Made by a program: the position numbers and the translations under genes. From Bacteroides caecigallinarum (GTDB lineage Bacteria > Bacteroidota > Bacteroidia > Bacteroidales > Bacteroidaceae), in NCBI RefSeq assembly GCF_021531075.1, contig NZ_JADYTJ010000006.1, positions 35,723 to 99,722 on the forward strand: 64,000 bases of DNA. The letters run 5' to 3'. A model generated the notes under the pieces. That model was not told where the DNA came from. It saw nothing but the letters and a program-made list of their open reading frames with translations, and did no database searches. Shown one piece after another: positions 35,065-44,529 of this stretch; position 1 is the stretch's first letter; each line of letters starts with the position of its first letter.

Positions 35065-35616
35065 TTAAAGTCCTTTTTTATATCTTTCCTCACGGTGAGC
35101 AAGATACTCGTTCACACGCTCAAAACAACTGGTAGATACAGCAATTCTTCCAGAACGTACAAACTGAAGAACGCAATTAAGCCTTTTCAAATCCTCGTAC
35201 AGGAATGTTATCTCATCGCTCATACCAACCATCTCTATTATAGAGAACACCGGATTTACTTCAACAATATGTGCATTAAATCTTCTGACTACCTTCGATG
35301 CCTCAGGATTGTTCTGAAACTCCGGTGTAGATACCTTGTACATAGCCACCTCGCGCTGAAAGATTTCCTTATCTGTAAAATAGTGTGCCTGAATGACATC
35401 CATTTTCTTCTCTATCTGGCGTACAACCTTCTCCACAATATCTGCAGTTGTCCAGCAAGTGATTGTATATTTGTGTACTCCTGCAATAGAGGAAGCCGAC
35501 ACGTTAAGGCTTTCGATGTTAATCTGTCGGCGTGTAAAAACGGCAGTCACCTGATTAAGCAAACCGGCTATATTTTCCGAATGAACTATGATAGTATATA
35601 ATGTCTTATTTTCCAT
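35065..35616 (-). CDS. ilvN: Acetolactate synthase small (regulatory) subunit
   Basis: IlvN activates the catalytic subunit and confers feedback inhibition by valine. The 183-residue product begins with an ACT domain (YTIIVHSENIAGLLNQVTAVF, the valine-binding type) and has a second C-terminal ACT-like half (HIVEVNPVFSIIEMVG). The length is normal for IlvN/IlvH. It lies 18 bases after ilvB and 13 before the thioesterase gene. Confidence 0.93.
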   Translation of the reverse strand: MENKTLYTIIVHSENIAGLLNQVTAVFTRRQINIESLNVSASSIAGVHKYTITCWTTADIVEKVVRQIEKKMDVIQAHYFTDKEIFQREVAMYKVSTPEFQNNPEASKVVRRFNAHIVEVNPVFSIIEMVGMSDEITFLYEDLKRLNCVLQFVRSGRIAVSTSCFERVNEYLAHREERYKKGL

Positions 35617-35634
35617 TTTTAATCCTCCTACTCG

Positions 35635-37335
35635 TTAGCAATCCAAATCCATCATCATATAGTTAACCGAGCTTCCCGGAGGAGTCATCGGCAATACATT
35701 ACCTTCTTCCACTACGCATACTTCAAGAAGGAACGGACCGTCTGTTGCAAGCATCTCCTCTATTCCGTCTTTAAGCTCTTCACGCTCAATAATTCTTCTT
35801 GAAGGAATACCATACGCCGATGCTATCTGCATATAGTCAGGATTCATCATCGGAGTGAACGAATATCTTCTGTTGAAGAACATTGCCTGCCACTGACGTA
35901 CATTTCCCAGATAGTTGTTATTCATCAGAATCATCTTAACCGGAGCTTTCTGTTCCATGATAGTACCGAGTTCCTGCATTGTCATCTGCAGACCACCGTC
36001 GCCCATTATCGCACATACAGTACGGTCCGGACGACCGAATGTAGCTCCTATGGCTGCCGGGATACAGAATCCCATTGTTCCCATACCGCCTGAAGTAACT
36101 ACGCTTCTACTCTTAGTAAACTTGAAGTATCGGCATGCCATCATCTGATTCTGACCAACGTCTGTTACCAATATCGCTTCATGGTTTGTAGCCTCACTGA
36201 CAGCGTTTACTACCTCACCCATATTTATCGGACCATTTTCAGGATAAACCTCGCGTTTTATTACCTTGTCGAATTCCTGTTGCTCGTACTGGCTGAAACT
36301 CTCAATCCATGCAGTATGTTTATTAGGCTGGATAAGTTCTGTAAGCAGACCTAAAGTACGTTTGCAGTCACCAAGCACCGGAACATGTACAGGTACATTC
36401 TTGCCTATCTCCGAAGGATCAACATCAAGGTGTATCACCTTTGCCTGTTTGGCGTATGTTTCAAGTTTTCCTGTCACACGGTCGTCGAAACGCATACCGA
36501 CTGCAATAAGCACATCACATTCGTTGGTCTTTACATTTGGACCGAGATTTCCGTGCATTCCCAGCATTCCCTTGTTCAGAGGATGTTCCGAAGGCATTGC
36601 CGAAAGTCCCAACAATGTGCATCCACAAGGAATATCAGCTTTTTCTACAAACTTAAGCAACTCTTCCTGAGCATTACCTAATTCAACGCCCTGCCCTACG
36701 AGAACCAAAGGTTTTTGAGACTCATTGATAAATCTGACAGCCTCTGCCAAAGCCTTAGGCTCTGTTTCCGGATCAGGATCATAGCTGCGAATGAAATCAA
36801 CATCTACCGGTTCGTAATCCGTCATTTCTATTTGGGCATTCTTCGCAAAGTCGAGTACCACAGGTCCCGGACGTCCTGAACGGGCAATATAGAAAGCTCT
36901 TGCCACAGCCCAAGCCACATCCTCTGCACGGCGTATCTGATAGCTCCATTTTGAAATAGGCTGTGTGATACCAACTAGGTCAACCTCCTGAAAGGCGTCA
37001 GTGCCGAGAAGACCTGCTCCTACCTGTCCTGCTATCACCACTATAGGTGTACTGTCTATCATTGCATCAGCTACACCTGTTATGGTATTTGTCGCTCCCG
37101 GGCCACTTGTCACCAGACATACACCCACTTCACCGGAAACTCTGGCAAATCCCTGTGCGGCATGTGCAGCACCCTGTTCGTGACGTACCAATATATGGTT
37201 AAGTTTATCTCTATGATCATATAAAGCATCGAATACAGGCATTATCGCTCCTCCGGGATAACCGAAGATAGTCTTTACTCCCTGATGCTCAAGCGAGCGC
37301 ATCAATGCTTCACCACCTGATATTTTCTCTTTCAT
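35635..37335 (-). CDS. ilvB: Acetolactate synthase large (catalytic) subunit
   Basis: This thiamine-diphosphate enzyme condenses pyruvate with pyruvate or 2-oxobutyrate, the first common step of the pathway. The 566-residue product starts at ATG 37335; a TTG at 37359 would overlap ilvD. The cofactor-activating glutamate lies in RHEQGAAHAAQG and the thiamine-diphosphate motif in GDGGLQMTMQELGT through NNNYLGNV. The FAD-domain core LGMHGNLGPNVKTNECD is also present. It is followed by ilvN. Confidence 0.96.
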   Translation of the reverse strand: MKEKISGGEALMRSLEHQGVKTIFGYPGGAIMPVFDALYDHRDKLNHILVRHEQGAAHAAQGFARVSGEVGVCLVTSGPGATNTITGVADAMIDSTPIVVIAGQVGAGLLGTDAFQEVDLVGITQPISKWSYQIRRAEDVAWAVARAFYIARSGRPGPVVLDFAKNAQIEMTDYEPVDVDFIRSYDPDPETEPKALAEAVRFINESQKPLVLVGQGVELGNAQEELLKFVEKADIPCGCTLLGLSAMPSEHPLNKGMLGMHGNLGPNVKTNECDVLIAVGMRFDDRVTGKLETYAKQAKVIHLDVDPSEIGKNVPVHVPVLGDCKRTLGLLTELIQPNKHTAWIESFSQYEQQEFDKVIKREVYPENGPINMGEVVNAVSEATNHEAILVTDVGQNQMMACRYFKFTKSRSVVTSGGMGTMGFCIPAAIGATFGRPDRTVCAIMGDGGLQMTMQELGTIMEQKAPVKMILMNNNYLGNVRQWQAMFFNRRYSFTPMMNPDYMQIASAYGIPSRRIIEREELKDGIEEMLATDGPFLLEVCVVEEGNVLPMTPPGSSVNYMMMDLDC

Positions 37336-37348
37336 ATGTATATGCTTT

Positions 37349-39151
37349 TTAGTCAACAATTCTTACTCCACCTTTATCAGCCGAACTTACCATGCTTGCG
37401 TAAGCCTTGAGTGCCTTAGACACCTTGCGGTCGCGAGTGACAGGAGTCATCGGACGTGCGGCAAGTTCTTCATCCGAAAGTTTCACATTGATACTGCGGT
37501 TCGGTATATCTATTTCGATAATATCACCATCCACAATCTTGCCGATATTTCCTCCGGCAGCCGCTTCAGGAGATATATGTCCGATACTCAATCCAGATGT
37601 ACCGCCACTGAAACGTCCGTCGGTAATCAGTGCACATTCCTTACCGAGATGTTTAGATTTGATATACGATGTAGGATAAAGCATCTCCTGCATACCCGGA
37701 CCACCCTTAGGTCCCTCGTGAGTGATTACTACCACATCGCCGCTTACAACCTTTCCGCCAAGGATACCTTCGCAAGCCGATTCCTGAGAATCGAACACCT
37801 TTGCAGGTCCCGAGAACTTCCAGATACTTTCGTCCACGCCGGCAGTCTTCACTACACAACCATCCTGTGCGATATTACCTTTCAGCACTGCCAGTCCGCC
37901 GTCCTTGCTATAGGCATGTTCCAAATCGCGGATACATCCTGTGGCACGGTCTGTATCGAGTTCCTTATAATAATTGCCCTGCGAGCCAAGTTTGATAGAA
38001 AACTTTCCTCCCGGAGCACTTGTATATATTCTTTTTGCTTCTGCATCAACTTTTTCAGCAGAAATATCATATTTAGCAATAGCCTCGGCCAATGTCATAC
38101 CGTCCACACGCGAAACTGATGTATCGAGCAGACCGCCCTTGTTCAGCTGCGCCAGAATATTCATGATACCTCCGGCTCTGTTCACATCCTGGATATGATA
38201 TTTCTGAGTGTTAGGAGCAACCTTGCAAAGACAAGGCACACGGCGTGACAACATGTCGATATCGTCCATTGTGAAATCCACTTCCGCTTCATGTGCTATT
38301 GCCAGCAGGTGAAGAACGGTATTTGTAGAACCGCCCATGGCGATATCAAGTGTCATTGCATTAAGGAAAGCCTGACGTGTAGCAATGCTTCTCGGCAATA
38401 CGCTTTCGTCGCCGTCCTGATAATATTTATAAGCATTTTTTACGATGAGAGCCGCAGCATCCTTGAACAACTGCTTACGGTTTTCGTGAGTTGCGACTAT
38501 AGTTCCGTTGCCCGGAAGAGCCAGACCGATAGCCTCGTTCAGACAGTTCATTGAGTTTGCAGTAAACATACCCGAGCAGCATCCGCATCCCGGACATGCA
38601 TGTCTTTCTATCTGCGCTACATCCTCATCGCTCACTGTCGGGTCGGCCGACTTAATCATCGCATCAATAAGGTCAAGATGCTGACCGCCCCACTCTCCTG
38701 CTTCCATCGGACCGCCTGACACAAACACCGTAGGAATATTCAGTCGCATGGAAGCCATAAGCATACCCGGAGTGATCTTGTCGCAGTTTGAAATGCAGAC
38801 CATAGCATCAGCCTTATGAGCGTTCACCATATATTCCACACTGTCGGCAATGATATCTCTTGATGGCAGCGAATAGAGCATTCCGTCGTGTCCCATTGCT
38901 ATACCGTCGTCTATCGCGATAGTGTTGAACTCAGCGGCAAAACATCCTAACTTCTCTATTTCCTCTTTCACCTGCTGACCTATCTCATGCAAATGTGTGT
39001 GTCCAGGAACGAACTGTGTAAATGAATTCACAATAGCAATGATAGGTTTGCCCATCATTTCCTTTTTCATTCCATTTGCCACCCATAATGCTCTTGCACC
39101 GGCCATACGTCGGCCTTGTGTACTCATCGAACTGCGTAACTCATTTTTCAT
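37349..39151 (-). CDS. ilvD: Dihydroxy-acid dehydratase
   Basis: IlvD dehydrates dihydroxyisovalerate and dihydroxymethylvalerate to the keto acids, using an iron-sulfur cluster. The 600-residue product has the cluster cysteines in [10 protein letters not shown] and [19 protein letters not shown], and the C-terminal [16 protein letters not shown] motif. It is the first structural gene of the operon. Its start lies only about 20 bases beyond the attenuator stem, so read-through decides its expression. Confidence 0.96.
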   Translation of the reverse strand: MKNELRSSMSTQGRRMAGARALWVANGMKKEMMGKPIIAIVNSFTQFVPGHTHLHEIGQQVKEEIEKLGCFAAEFNTIAIDDGIAMGHDGMLYSLPSRDIIADSVEYMVNAHKADAMVCISNCDKITPGMLMASMRLNIPTVFVSGGPMEAGEWGGQHLDLIDAMIKSADPTVSDEDVAQIERHACPGCGCCSGMFTANSMNCLNEAIGLALPGNGTIVATHENRKQLFKDAAALIVKNAYKYYQDGDESVLPRSIATRQAFLNAMTLDIAMGGSTNTVLHLLAIAHEAEVDFTMDDIDMLSRRVPCLCKVAPNTQKYHIQDVNRAGGIMNILAQLNKGGLLDTSVSRVDGMTLAEAIAKYDISAEKVDAEAKRIYTSAPGGKFSIKLGSQGNYYKELDTDRATGCIRDLEHAYSKDGGLAVLKGNIAQDGCVVKTAGVDESIWKFSGPAKVFDSQESACEGILGGKVVSGDVVVITHEGPKGGPGMQEMLYPTSYIKSKHLGKECALITDGRFSGGTSGLSIGHISPEAAAGGNIGKIVDGDIIEIDIPNRSINVKLSDEELAARPMTPVTRDRKVSKALKAYASMVSSADKGGVRIVD

Positions 39152-39170
39152 TTTTATCTCTCCTTATTTA

Positions 39171-39209
39171 ATCAAAAAGCCTTTCTCATACACATGTGAG
39201 AAAGGCTTT
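39171..39209 (-). terminator. Attenuator terminator of the ilv operon
   Basis: On the minus strand a perfect 13-bp stem (arms 39209-39197 and 39188-39176, AAAGCCTTTCTCA and its complement) with an 8-base loop is followed by a T-run. It lies between the leader peptide and ilvD. Its 5' arm can alternatively pair with TGAGGAAGGTT (39253-39243) in the leader gene, with two G-U pairs, to form an antiterminator. Confidence 0.85.
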
Positions 39210-39231
39210 CATCAATATCATATATATGCAA

Positions 39232-39327
39232 CTACATACATGAACCTTCCTCACCTCTTGGTTCCAGGACCACGACGCGAATAATATGCAGGACTGCCAG
39301 GTTAATGATAATGTTAGTTGCTTTCAT
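39232..39327 (-). CDS. ilvL: ilv operon leader peptide (attenuation)
   Basis: A 31-residue frame, MKATNIIINLAVLHIIRVVV followed by 11 more residues, has Ile, Leu or Val at 12 of its first 21 positions, including Ile-Ile-Ile and Val-Val-Val. It lies about 26 bases after the predicted transcription start and before an intrinsic terminator and ilvD. Ribosomes stalled at these codons when charged branched-chain tRNAs are scarce would leave the GAG-GAA-GGT region free for antitermination. Completed translation would cover it and let the terminator form. The symbol ilvL is by functional analogy with enteric bacteria, not homology. Confidence 0.85.
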   Translation of the reverse strand: MKATNIIINLAVLHIIRVVVLEPRGEEGSCM

Positions 39328-39358
39328 ACTTTTTCTGTTATTTTTGTTATTACGATTG

Positions 39359-39389
39359 CAAAGGTAAAGGGATTTTCGGAACAAACAAA
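39359..39389 (-). promoter_or_regulatory. Promoter of the ilv operon
   Basis: On the minus strand TTTG (39389-39386), 19 bases, then TACCTTTG (39366-39359) matches both consensus elements. Transcription should begin near 39354. Confidence 0.75.
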
Positions 39390-39539
39390 TAAAATGATAG
39401 TTTTTTTTGAAGAAAAATATCATTTATCAGAGAAAACGGTAAATTTGCTACATATTATTACATAAAGAGCGCAAGTCACAATCTAAATTCCCTCTCGTAA
39501 AAAGGATGAGATTGAAATATCGCAGTCCAGACATAGATA

Positions 39540-39625
39540 GCGTAACACGTTCGTGCAACGCGTGTAACACAATCGTGCGACGAGAGTAACACGAACGTGC
39601 GACGAGCGTGACACGAACGTGTTAC
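39540..39625. repeat. Four-unit 22-bp repeat array built on CACGnnCGTG
   Basis: TAACAC or TGACAC recurs at 39543, 39565, 39587 and 39609, exactly 22 bp apart. Each is followed by a CACGnnCGTG-like palindrome (CACAATCGTG in the second). The outermost units are perfect 14-base inverted copies (GTAACACGTTCGTG at 39542-39555 and CACGAACGTGTTAC at 39612-39625). It lies between the divergent ilv operon and the channel pseudogene. The core ACACGAAC also occurs in the 29219-29270 repeats. Confidence 0.8.
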
Positions 39626-39687
39626 TGTAATTATATCAAAACATTATATTTCTGATATATTATCACAAAAACATTATGATTTATTAT

Positions 39688-39695
39688 TAACTTTG
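39688..39695 (+). promoter_or_regulatory. -7 promoter element upstream of the channel remnant and dehydrogenase
   Basis: TAACTTTG fits TAnnTTTG, 30 bases before ATG 39725. It probably was the channel gene's promoter and may now drive the downstream dehydrogenase. Apart from this box and the 22-bp repeats, 39390-39724 shows nothing recognisable. Confidence 0.5.
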
Positions 39696-39724
39696 TTCCT
39701 TACTAAAAAAATATAAACATAAGC

Positions 39725-40019
39725 ATGAAATTCATTTCAAGAATACATCAGCGTTGGCATGACTTCCTTCATAACGATGAACTGAAAGAAAAGATATATT
39801 CTATTGTGTTTGAATCGGATACGAAAAAAGGAAAGCTGTTCGACATAATCCTCAATAGCAGTGCCTACAGGTATAGTTTCAGCTACAATGGTGAGCGAGC
39901 ATAAAAAACTGGAAAAGCGGAAATGCTCACGCTGCAACCGCGACGGGCACGATTTCGAGGCCTTATACTGCAAATACTGTGGCGCGAAACTGAAAATGGA
40001 GAAGCCCGGGAGTTTGTGA
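39725..40019 (+). pseudogene. Voltage-gated potassium channel (ion transporter) gene with large internal deletion
   Basis: The frame from ATG 39725 reads the N-terminus of an ion transporter (IHQRWHDFLHNDELKEKIY, then FESDTKKGKLFDIIL) and stops at 39904 after 15 unrelated residues. In another frame, from about 39858, the DNA reads AVPTGIVSATMVSEHKKL and then the cysteine-paired tail CSRCNRDGHDFEALYCKYCG, ending at 40019. AVPTGIV is the end of the pore helix S6 and the tail is the zinc ribbon found at the C-terminus of these channels. The voltage sensor and pore between them, some 150-200 residues, are missing and the join is out of frame. Confidence 0.72.
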
Positions 40020-40076
40020 ACGAGAGGCCGAATAATGAGAGATTCTAAAAGACAACAATTCAAACATAATATAATA

Positions 40077-40838
40077 ATGAAAGGAAAAACAATCTTAATC
40101 ACCGGTGCCACAAGCGGCATAGGTGAAGGCTGCGCAAGAAAATTCGCGGCCATGGGAAGCAGACTTATACTGAACGGACGAAATACTGAAAAACTGGAAA
40201 GTCTGAAACAGGAACTTGAAAAGACAGGAACAGAAGTCGTAACTCTTCCATTCGATGTTAGAAACCGTGAAGAAATGCGTAATGCCATAGACTCTCTGCA
40301 AGGAGAATGGAAGAATATAGATGTTCTGATAAACAATGCCGGTCTGGTTTTGGGCATTGATAAAGAACACGAAGGTTCATTGGACGAATGGGACGTAGTG
40401 ATAGACACCAACATCAAAGGACTACTGGCAATGACACGCATGATTGTTCCGGGTATGGTGGAACGCGGATGCGGACACATTATTAATATAGGTTCCATTG
40501 CAGGCGATGCGGCATACGCGGGCGGCAGCGTTTACTGCGCAACCAAGGCTGCGGTAAAAGCACTGTCGGACGGACTACGTATAGACCTTGTTGACACTCC
40601 TCTGAGAGTAACCAACATCAAGCCGGGAATGGTTGAGACCAACTTCTCCGTTATCCGTTTCCGTGGAGACAAAAACAAGGCAGATGCCGTTTACGATGGG
40701 CTGAAACCACTTACAGGTGACGACATAGCCGATGTGGTTTATTACGCAGCATCAGCCCCTGCTCATGTACAGATAGCAGAAGTTCTGGTTATGCCTACTT
40801 ATCAGGCTACAGGAACTGTATGCCACAGACAAAAATAA
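40077..40838 (+). CDS. Short-chain dehydrogenase/reductase, YdfG-like
   Basis: This 253-residue NAD(P)-dependent oxidoreductase has the cofactor motif TGATSGIG (residues 9-16), NNAG near 86, and the catalytic triad Ser140, Tyr153, Lys157 (YCATK). The C-terminal part (NFSVIRFRGDKNKADAVY) resembles the serine/L-allo-threonine dehydrogenase group of YdfG. ATG 40077 matches the family start; ATG 40035 would add 14 unconserved residues. It follows the channel pseudogene by 57 bases and may use its promoter. The exact substrate is not known. Confidence 0.87.
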   Translation: MKGKTILITGATSGIGEGCARKFAAMGSRLILNGRNTEKLESLKQELEKTGTEVVTLPFDVRNREEMRNAIDSLQGEWKNIDVLINNAGLVLGIDKEHEGSLDEWDVVIDTNIKGLLAMTRMIVPGMVERGCGHIINIGSIAGDAAYAGGSVYCATKAAVKALSDGLRIDLVDTPLRVTNIKPGMVETNFSVIRFRGDKNKADAVYDGLKPLTGDDIADVVYYAASAPAHVQIAEVLVMPTYQATGTVCHRQK

Positions 40839-40885
40839 ATTGCATACACTTACCATAAAAGCTAAGAAGTATAATCCAAAACAGC

Positions 40886-40918
40886 GTTTAAATACCATTT
40901 AAATACTATTTAAACAGT
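40886..40918. repeat. Three-unit 11-bp tandem repeat with TTTAAA core
   Basis: Three 11-base units of the same type as at 12970-13024 end 21 bases before the helicase start codon. The pair ATTTAAACAGT and ATTTAAATAC recurs almost unchanged at both loci, 28 kb apart. Confidence 0.7.
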
Positions 40919-40939
40919 ACTCTGATAAGATATAGTAAC

Positions 40940-43900
40940 ATGGCAGAACAATTCGGAAAAACATGGTGGGGCAGCGAATGGCTCCGCTCGCTTACTCATA
41001 TAGACTATGACAACCGTATCCCTCGCGGAGCTACATACGCACGCAAAGGAAACGTTATAGACATAAAACTGAAAGAGAATATCATCACTGCAAAAGTGTC
41101 AGGAAGCAGGATAACACCATATAAGGTCAATATCATCATTCCTCCTTTCTTCCCGGAACAGATTGACGCGCTGATGAATGAATTAATCAAGTATCCGGGC
41201 ATTATATCACGTTTGATGAACAGGGAGATGGCTCCGGAAATCATGTCAATAGCCAGAAGCTGCGGACTCAAGATTTTCCCTGAAAAATGGACCGACCTGA
41301 AAATGCAATGCAACTGTCCGGACTGGGCCGTGCCATGCAAACACCTTGCTGCCGTAATCTACATGTTCAGCCGCGAGATTGACAATAATCCATTCATTGT
41401 GTTCAGTATGCACAATGTAGATATTATGGAAGAGCTTAAGAAACGCGGAATATCTATCGAAGAGACCAGCAATGATATATCAGTACAGAACATAAAGGAG
41501 GTGGTAAGAACAAAAGGCTCTAGGGAAGTGAGCCATGGGGAACCTGTGTTCAAAAGAATAGACTTCTCAAAACTGACAGACAAGTCGGAAGCCTTGCTCA
41601 TGCTCCTGGCAGAAAACCCTCCTTTCTCCACTACAGGGGATTTCAAAGAAAAATACTCGACTGAAATAATGCGAGCAAAGAAGAATGTACAACGATTCTT
41701 CTCAAGGAGGCTTGACGCTTCGGGACTTTTCCCTCAAACGGACATCATATCAGGCAAGGAGATTAAAGCCGATAGAGAATTTTCATTACAGTTTGACAGC
41801 AATCTGAAATGGAAAGTAATGAACATCAGCTATGAGGGACAGGAACCGATAACGGACTTTTTTGACGACGGTTCATTGCCTCTGGCTCTGCTAAATATAA
41901 ACCCTGACTTTCTGCCCGACTATCATCCTTCGGTCATAGCTCTGAACCAGGCTCTGATATGTTCACTGCATCTGCTGTCGAAAGGAGCTGTAGCACCACA
42001 GATACTTCAGCTTTCAAGTAAAGAGTATGCCATCAGGTGGATTCCGGCTTATATCGACAGCCAGGTAAGACAACTAATGGATATGCTTGAAGATATTATT
42101 CCCGACAAACTGCTTGAATTCAGACCGGTGGAACGTAAAACAGGAAAATTTATTTACAACAAGGGAGAGTGGATTGTGTCGTTCTTCCTAGGAAAACTCA
42201 TAAACAGACTTACGGCCGACAGCCTGAAATTGCCTGTAGAGGAATTTTTCTTCAAGGAGAGCCACCTTCCCTTCAGCGGTGTAGGAGAAAAAGAAACGCC
42301 GGGCGGAATAAAATCATGGATAGCATCATACTCGCTCATCGAATCAGACTACCGACCTGTTCTCTATGTAGAAGAAAGTACCGATGGCGGTTTCGACATT
42401 ACCGTTGGCGTGGAAAACACACGCAAACCGGAAAAGGAAGTCACAGCACTGTCCGATGTACTCTCACAACCCGAATATGAGCACGAACGCTTCACCATTC
42501 TGAGAAGCTTCACCCTGCTGGCAGGAATGATGAAAGACCTCAACGGATATATTGCTAATGGAGCAAAACAAGCTTTACACTACACCGAAAAGACATTCCT
42601 GCCCGTAATACTCGAAATAATACCTGCTGTAAAGATTCTTGATTTCAAGGTTTTCATGCCTAAATCGCTTCAGCAACTCATACGTCCGAAAGCATCATTG
42701 TTGCTGAAAAAGAAATCCGGAAGTGAGAAAGGCTTCCTGAGCCTTGCCGATTTGTTCACCTTCGACTGGGAAGTGGCACTTGGCAATGAGATAGTGTCGA
42801 TGGAAGAGTTCATGAAACTGCAGAAGAATGCCGGAGGACTGATAAAATTCAAGCAGAAATATATCTATACCGATGCAGAAACTCTGGAAAAGCTTCATGA
42901 CGCTTTCCACAAGATGGATAAACTCACTCCGGCACAGTTGCTGCAGGCCGCCCTTACAGAGGAATACAACTCTGCACCTATACGCCTTACAGACGATGTG
43001 CGACAACTTATCAAGGAATTGACCGAACAGGAGAACATTGCCCTTCCACGGAAACTTAACGCACAACTGCGTCCGTACCAGGAACGTGGATTCTCATGGA
43101 TGTACCGCAATATGCGCATAGGCTTCGGTTCCGTGCTTGCCGATGACATGGGATTGGGTAAGACACTGCAGGCTATAACTCTTATTCTGAAACTGAAAGA
43201 AGAGGGAGCATTGAAGGAAGGCAAAGTCATCATAGTTGTACCTACGGGTCTGCTCACGAACTGGCAAATGGAGATAAGCCGATTCGCTCCGTCGTTGTCA
43301 ACATTCGTCTATCACGGTACTGGCAGAGATTTGAAGAGCTTTAAATCAGATATTCTGTTAACTACATATGGAGTTCTGCGCTCTGACAATGCCAAACTTA
43401 AAAAAAGACAATGGACTATAATGCTAATTGACGAAGCACAAAACATAAAGAACAACGATACGGCACAGAGTAAGGCTGTGAAGTCAATTCCTGCCACAAC
43501 TCACATAGCTCTGAGTGGTACTCCGGTAGAAAACAGGCTTACAGAATTCTGGAGCATAATGGATTATGCCAACAAAGGCTATCTGGATACGTTTAAAGCC
43601 TTCAAGGAAAACTATACGAACCCTATCCAGCTTTGGAATGACGGCGATTGTGCCAAGCGCTTCAGAAAAGTAACAGCTCCGTTCATGATGCGAAGAATGA
43701 AGACAGACAAGAATATCATTTCCGACCTGCCTGACAAGATAGAACTTAATGTATATGCTTCGCTCAAACCTGAACAGGCCGCTCTCTACGAAAAGACCCT
43801 GGAAGCTGCCATGAACGAAATAGAGGGAATACCTACAACAGACAACGAATCTTTGTTCAAACGACAAGGACTCATCCTCCAGATGATTATGGCGCTTAAA

Positions 43901-44473
43901 CAAATATGCAATCATCCGGCACAATTCCTTAAAAACGGTGACCGGAGGTCTGAATTGTCAGGCAAGACAGAAATGCTACTCGACAGAATAGAAGGGATTG
44001 TAGATGGCGGCGAAAAGGTGCTTGTCTTTACGCAATATCGAGAGATGGGTGATATGTTAGTGGACTTCATAACCGAAAGGACAGGAGAAAAACCACTGTT
44101 CTATCATGGTGGATGCAGTATTAAAGAACGTCAGACAATGATTGACCGCTTCCAGAACAACCGCACAGACAAGGTTTTCATCCTTTCGCTTAAGGCAGCG
44201 GGAACAGGACTAAACCTGACAGCCGCAACCCATGTAATCCATTACGACCTTTGGTGGAACCCTGCTGTTGAAGCACAGGCTACCGACCGTGCCTACCGTA
44301 TAGGCCAAAAGAGCAATGTCATGGTTCACCGCTTTATCACCAAAGACACATTCGAGGAACGTATCAATGACATGATACAACAGAAAAAGCATCTGGCTGA
44401 CATGACAGTTTCGAGCGGCGAAAGCTGGATAGGCAAACTAAGCAATAAAGAATTACGCGAGATATTCGGCTGA
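40940..44473 (+). CDS. SNF2-family DNA-dependent ATPase with SWIM zinc finger
   Basis: The 1177-residue protein has an N-terminal domain with a SWIM zinc finger (Cys124, Cys126, Cys133, His135) and a long middle region. A complete SNF2 motor follows: Walker A DDMGLGKT near 738, DEAQ box near 831 and SALSGTPVEN-like motif III. The C-terminal helicase part has GTGLNLTAATHVIHYDLWWN and DRAYRIGQ. Bacterial SWIM-SNF2 proteins translocate on DNA and are thought to act in repair, transcription or defence. No defence partner lies nearby. The start fits MAEQFGKTWWGSEW, usual for the family. Confidence 0.92.
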   Translation: MAEQFGKTWWGSEWLRSLTHIDYDNRIPRGATYARKGNVIDIKLKENIITAKVSGSRITPYKVNIIIPPFFPEQIDALMNELIKYPGIISRLMNREMAPEIMSIARSCGLKIFPEKWTDLKMQCNCPDWAVPCKHLAAVIYMFSREIDNNPFIVFSMHNVDIMEELKKRGISIEETSNDISVQNIKEVVRTKGSREVSHGEPVFKRIDFSKLTDKSEALLMLLAENPPFSTTGDFKEKYSTEIMRAKKNVQRFFSRRLDASGLFPQTDIISGKEIKADREFSLQFDSNLKWKVMNISYEGQEPITDFFDDGSLPLALLNINPDFLPDYHPSVIALNQALICSLHLLSKGAVAPQILQLSSKEYAIRWIPAYIDSQVRQLMDMLEDIIPDKLLEFRPVERKTGKFIYNKGEWIVSFFLGKLINRLTADSLKLPVEEFFFKESHLPFSGVGEKETPGGIKSWIASYSLIESDYRPVLYVEESTDGGFDITVGVENTRKPEKEVTALSDVLSQPEYEHERFTILRSFTLLAGMMKDLNGYIANGAKQALHYTEKTFLPVILEIIPAVKILDFKVFMPKSLQQLIRPKASLLLKKKSGSEKGFLSLADLFTFDWEVALGNEIVSMEEFMKLQKNAGGLIKFKQKYIYTDAETLEKLHDAFHKMDKLTPAQLLQAALTEEYNSAPIRLTDDVRQLIKELTEQENIALPRKLNAQLRPYQERGFSWMYRNMRIGFGSVLADDMGLGKTLQAITLILKLKEEGALKEGKVIIVVPTGLLTNWQMEISRFAPSLSTFVYHGTGRDLKSFKSDILLTTYGVLRSDNAKLKKRQWTIMLIDEAQNIKNNDTAQSKAVKSIPATTHIALSGTPVENRLTEFWSIMDYANKGYLDTFKAFKENYTNPIQLWNDGDCAKRFRKVTAPFMMRRMKTDKNIISDLPDKIELNVYASLKPEQAALYEKTLEAAMNEIEGIPTTDNESLFKRQGLILQMIMALKQICNHPAQFLKNGDRRSELSGKTEMLLDRIEGIVDGGEKVLVFTQYREMGDMLVDFITERTGEKPLFYHGGCSIKERQTMIDRFQNNRTDKVFILSLKAAGTGLNLTAATHVIHYDLWWNPAVEAQATDRAYRIGQKSNVMVHRFITKDTFEERINDMIQQKKHLADMTVSSGESWIGKLSNKELREIFG

Positions 44474-44529
44474 TAAACAACAATAAAGTATAACAACCAG
44501 AAAAACATTTAGCATGATTTAGAGCCAAT

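Noticed and set aside
39888..40019. A new 43-residue zinc-ribbon small protein gene
   Set aside because: The frame continues upstream as AVPTGIVSAT, the end of a potassium-channel pore helix, so it is the tail of a deleted channel gene rather than an independent small gene.
40940..44473. SNF2 helicase as part of a phage-defence island
   Set aside because: Neighbours are a dehydrogenase and ordinary small genes; no nuclease, methyltransferase or DISARM-type partners are adjacent.
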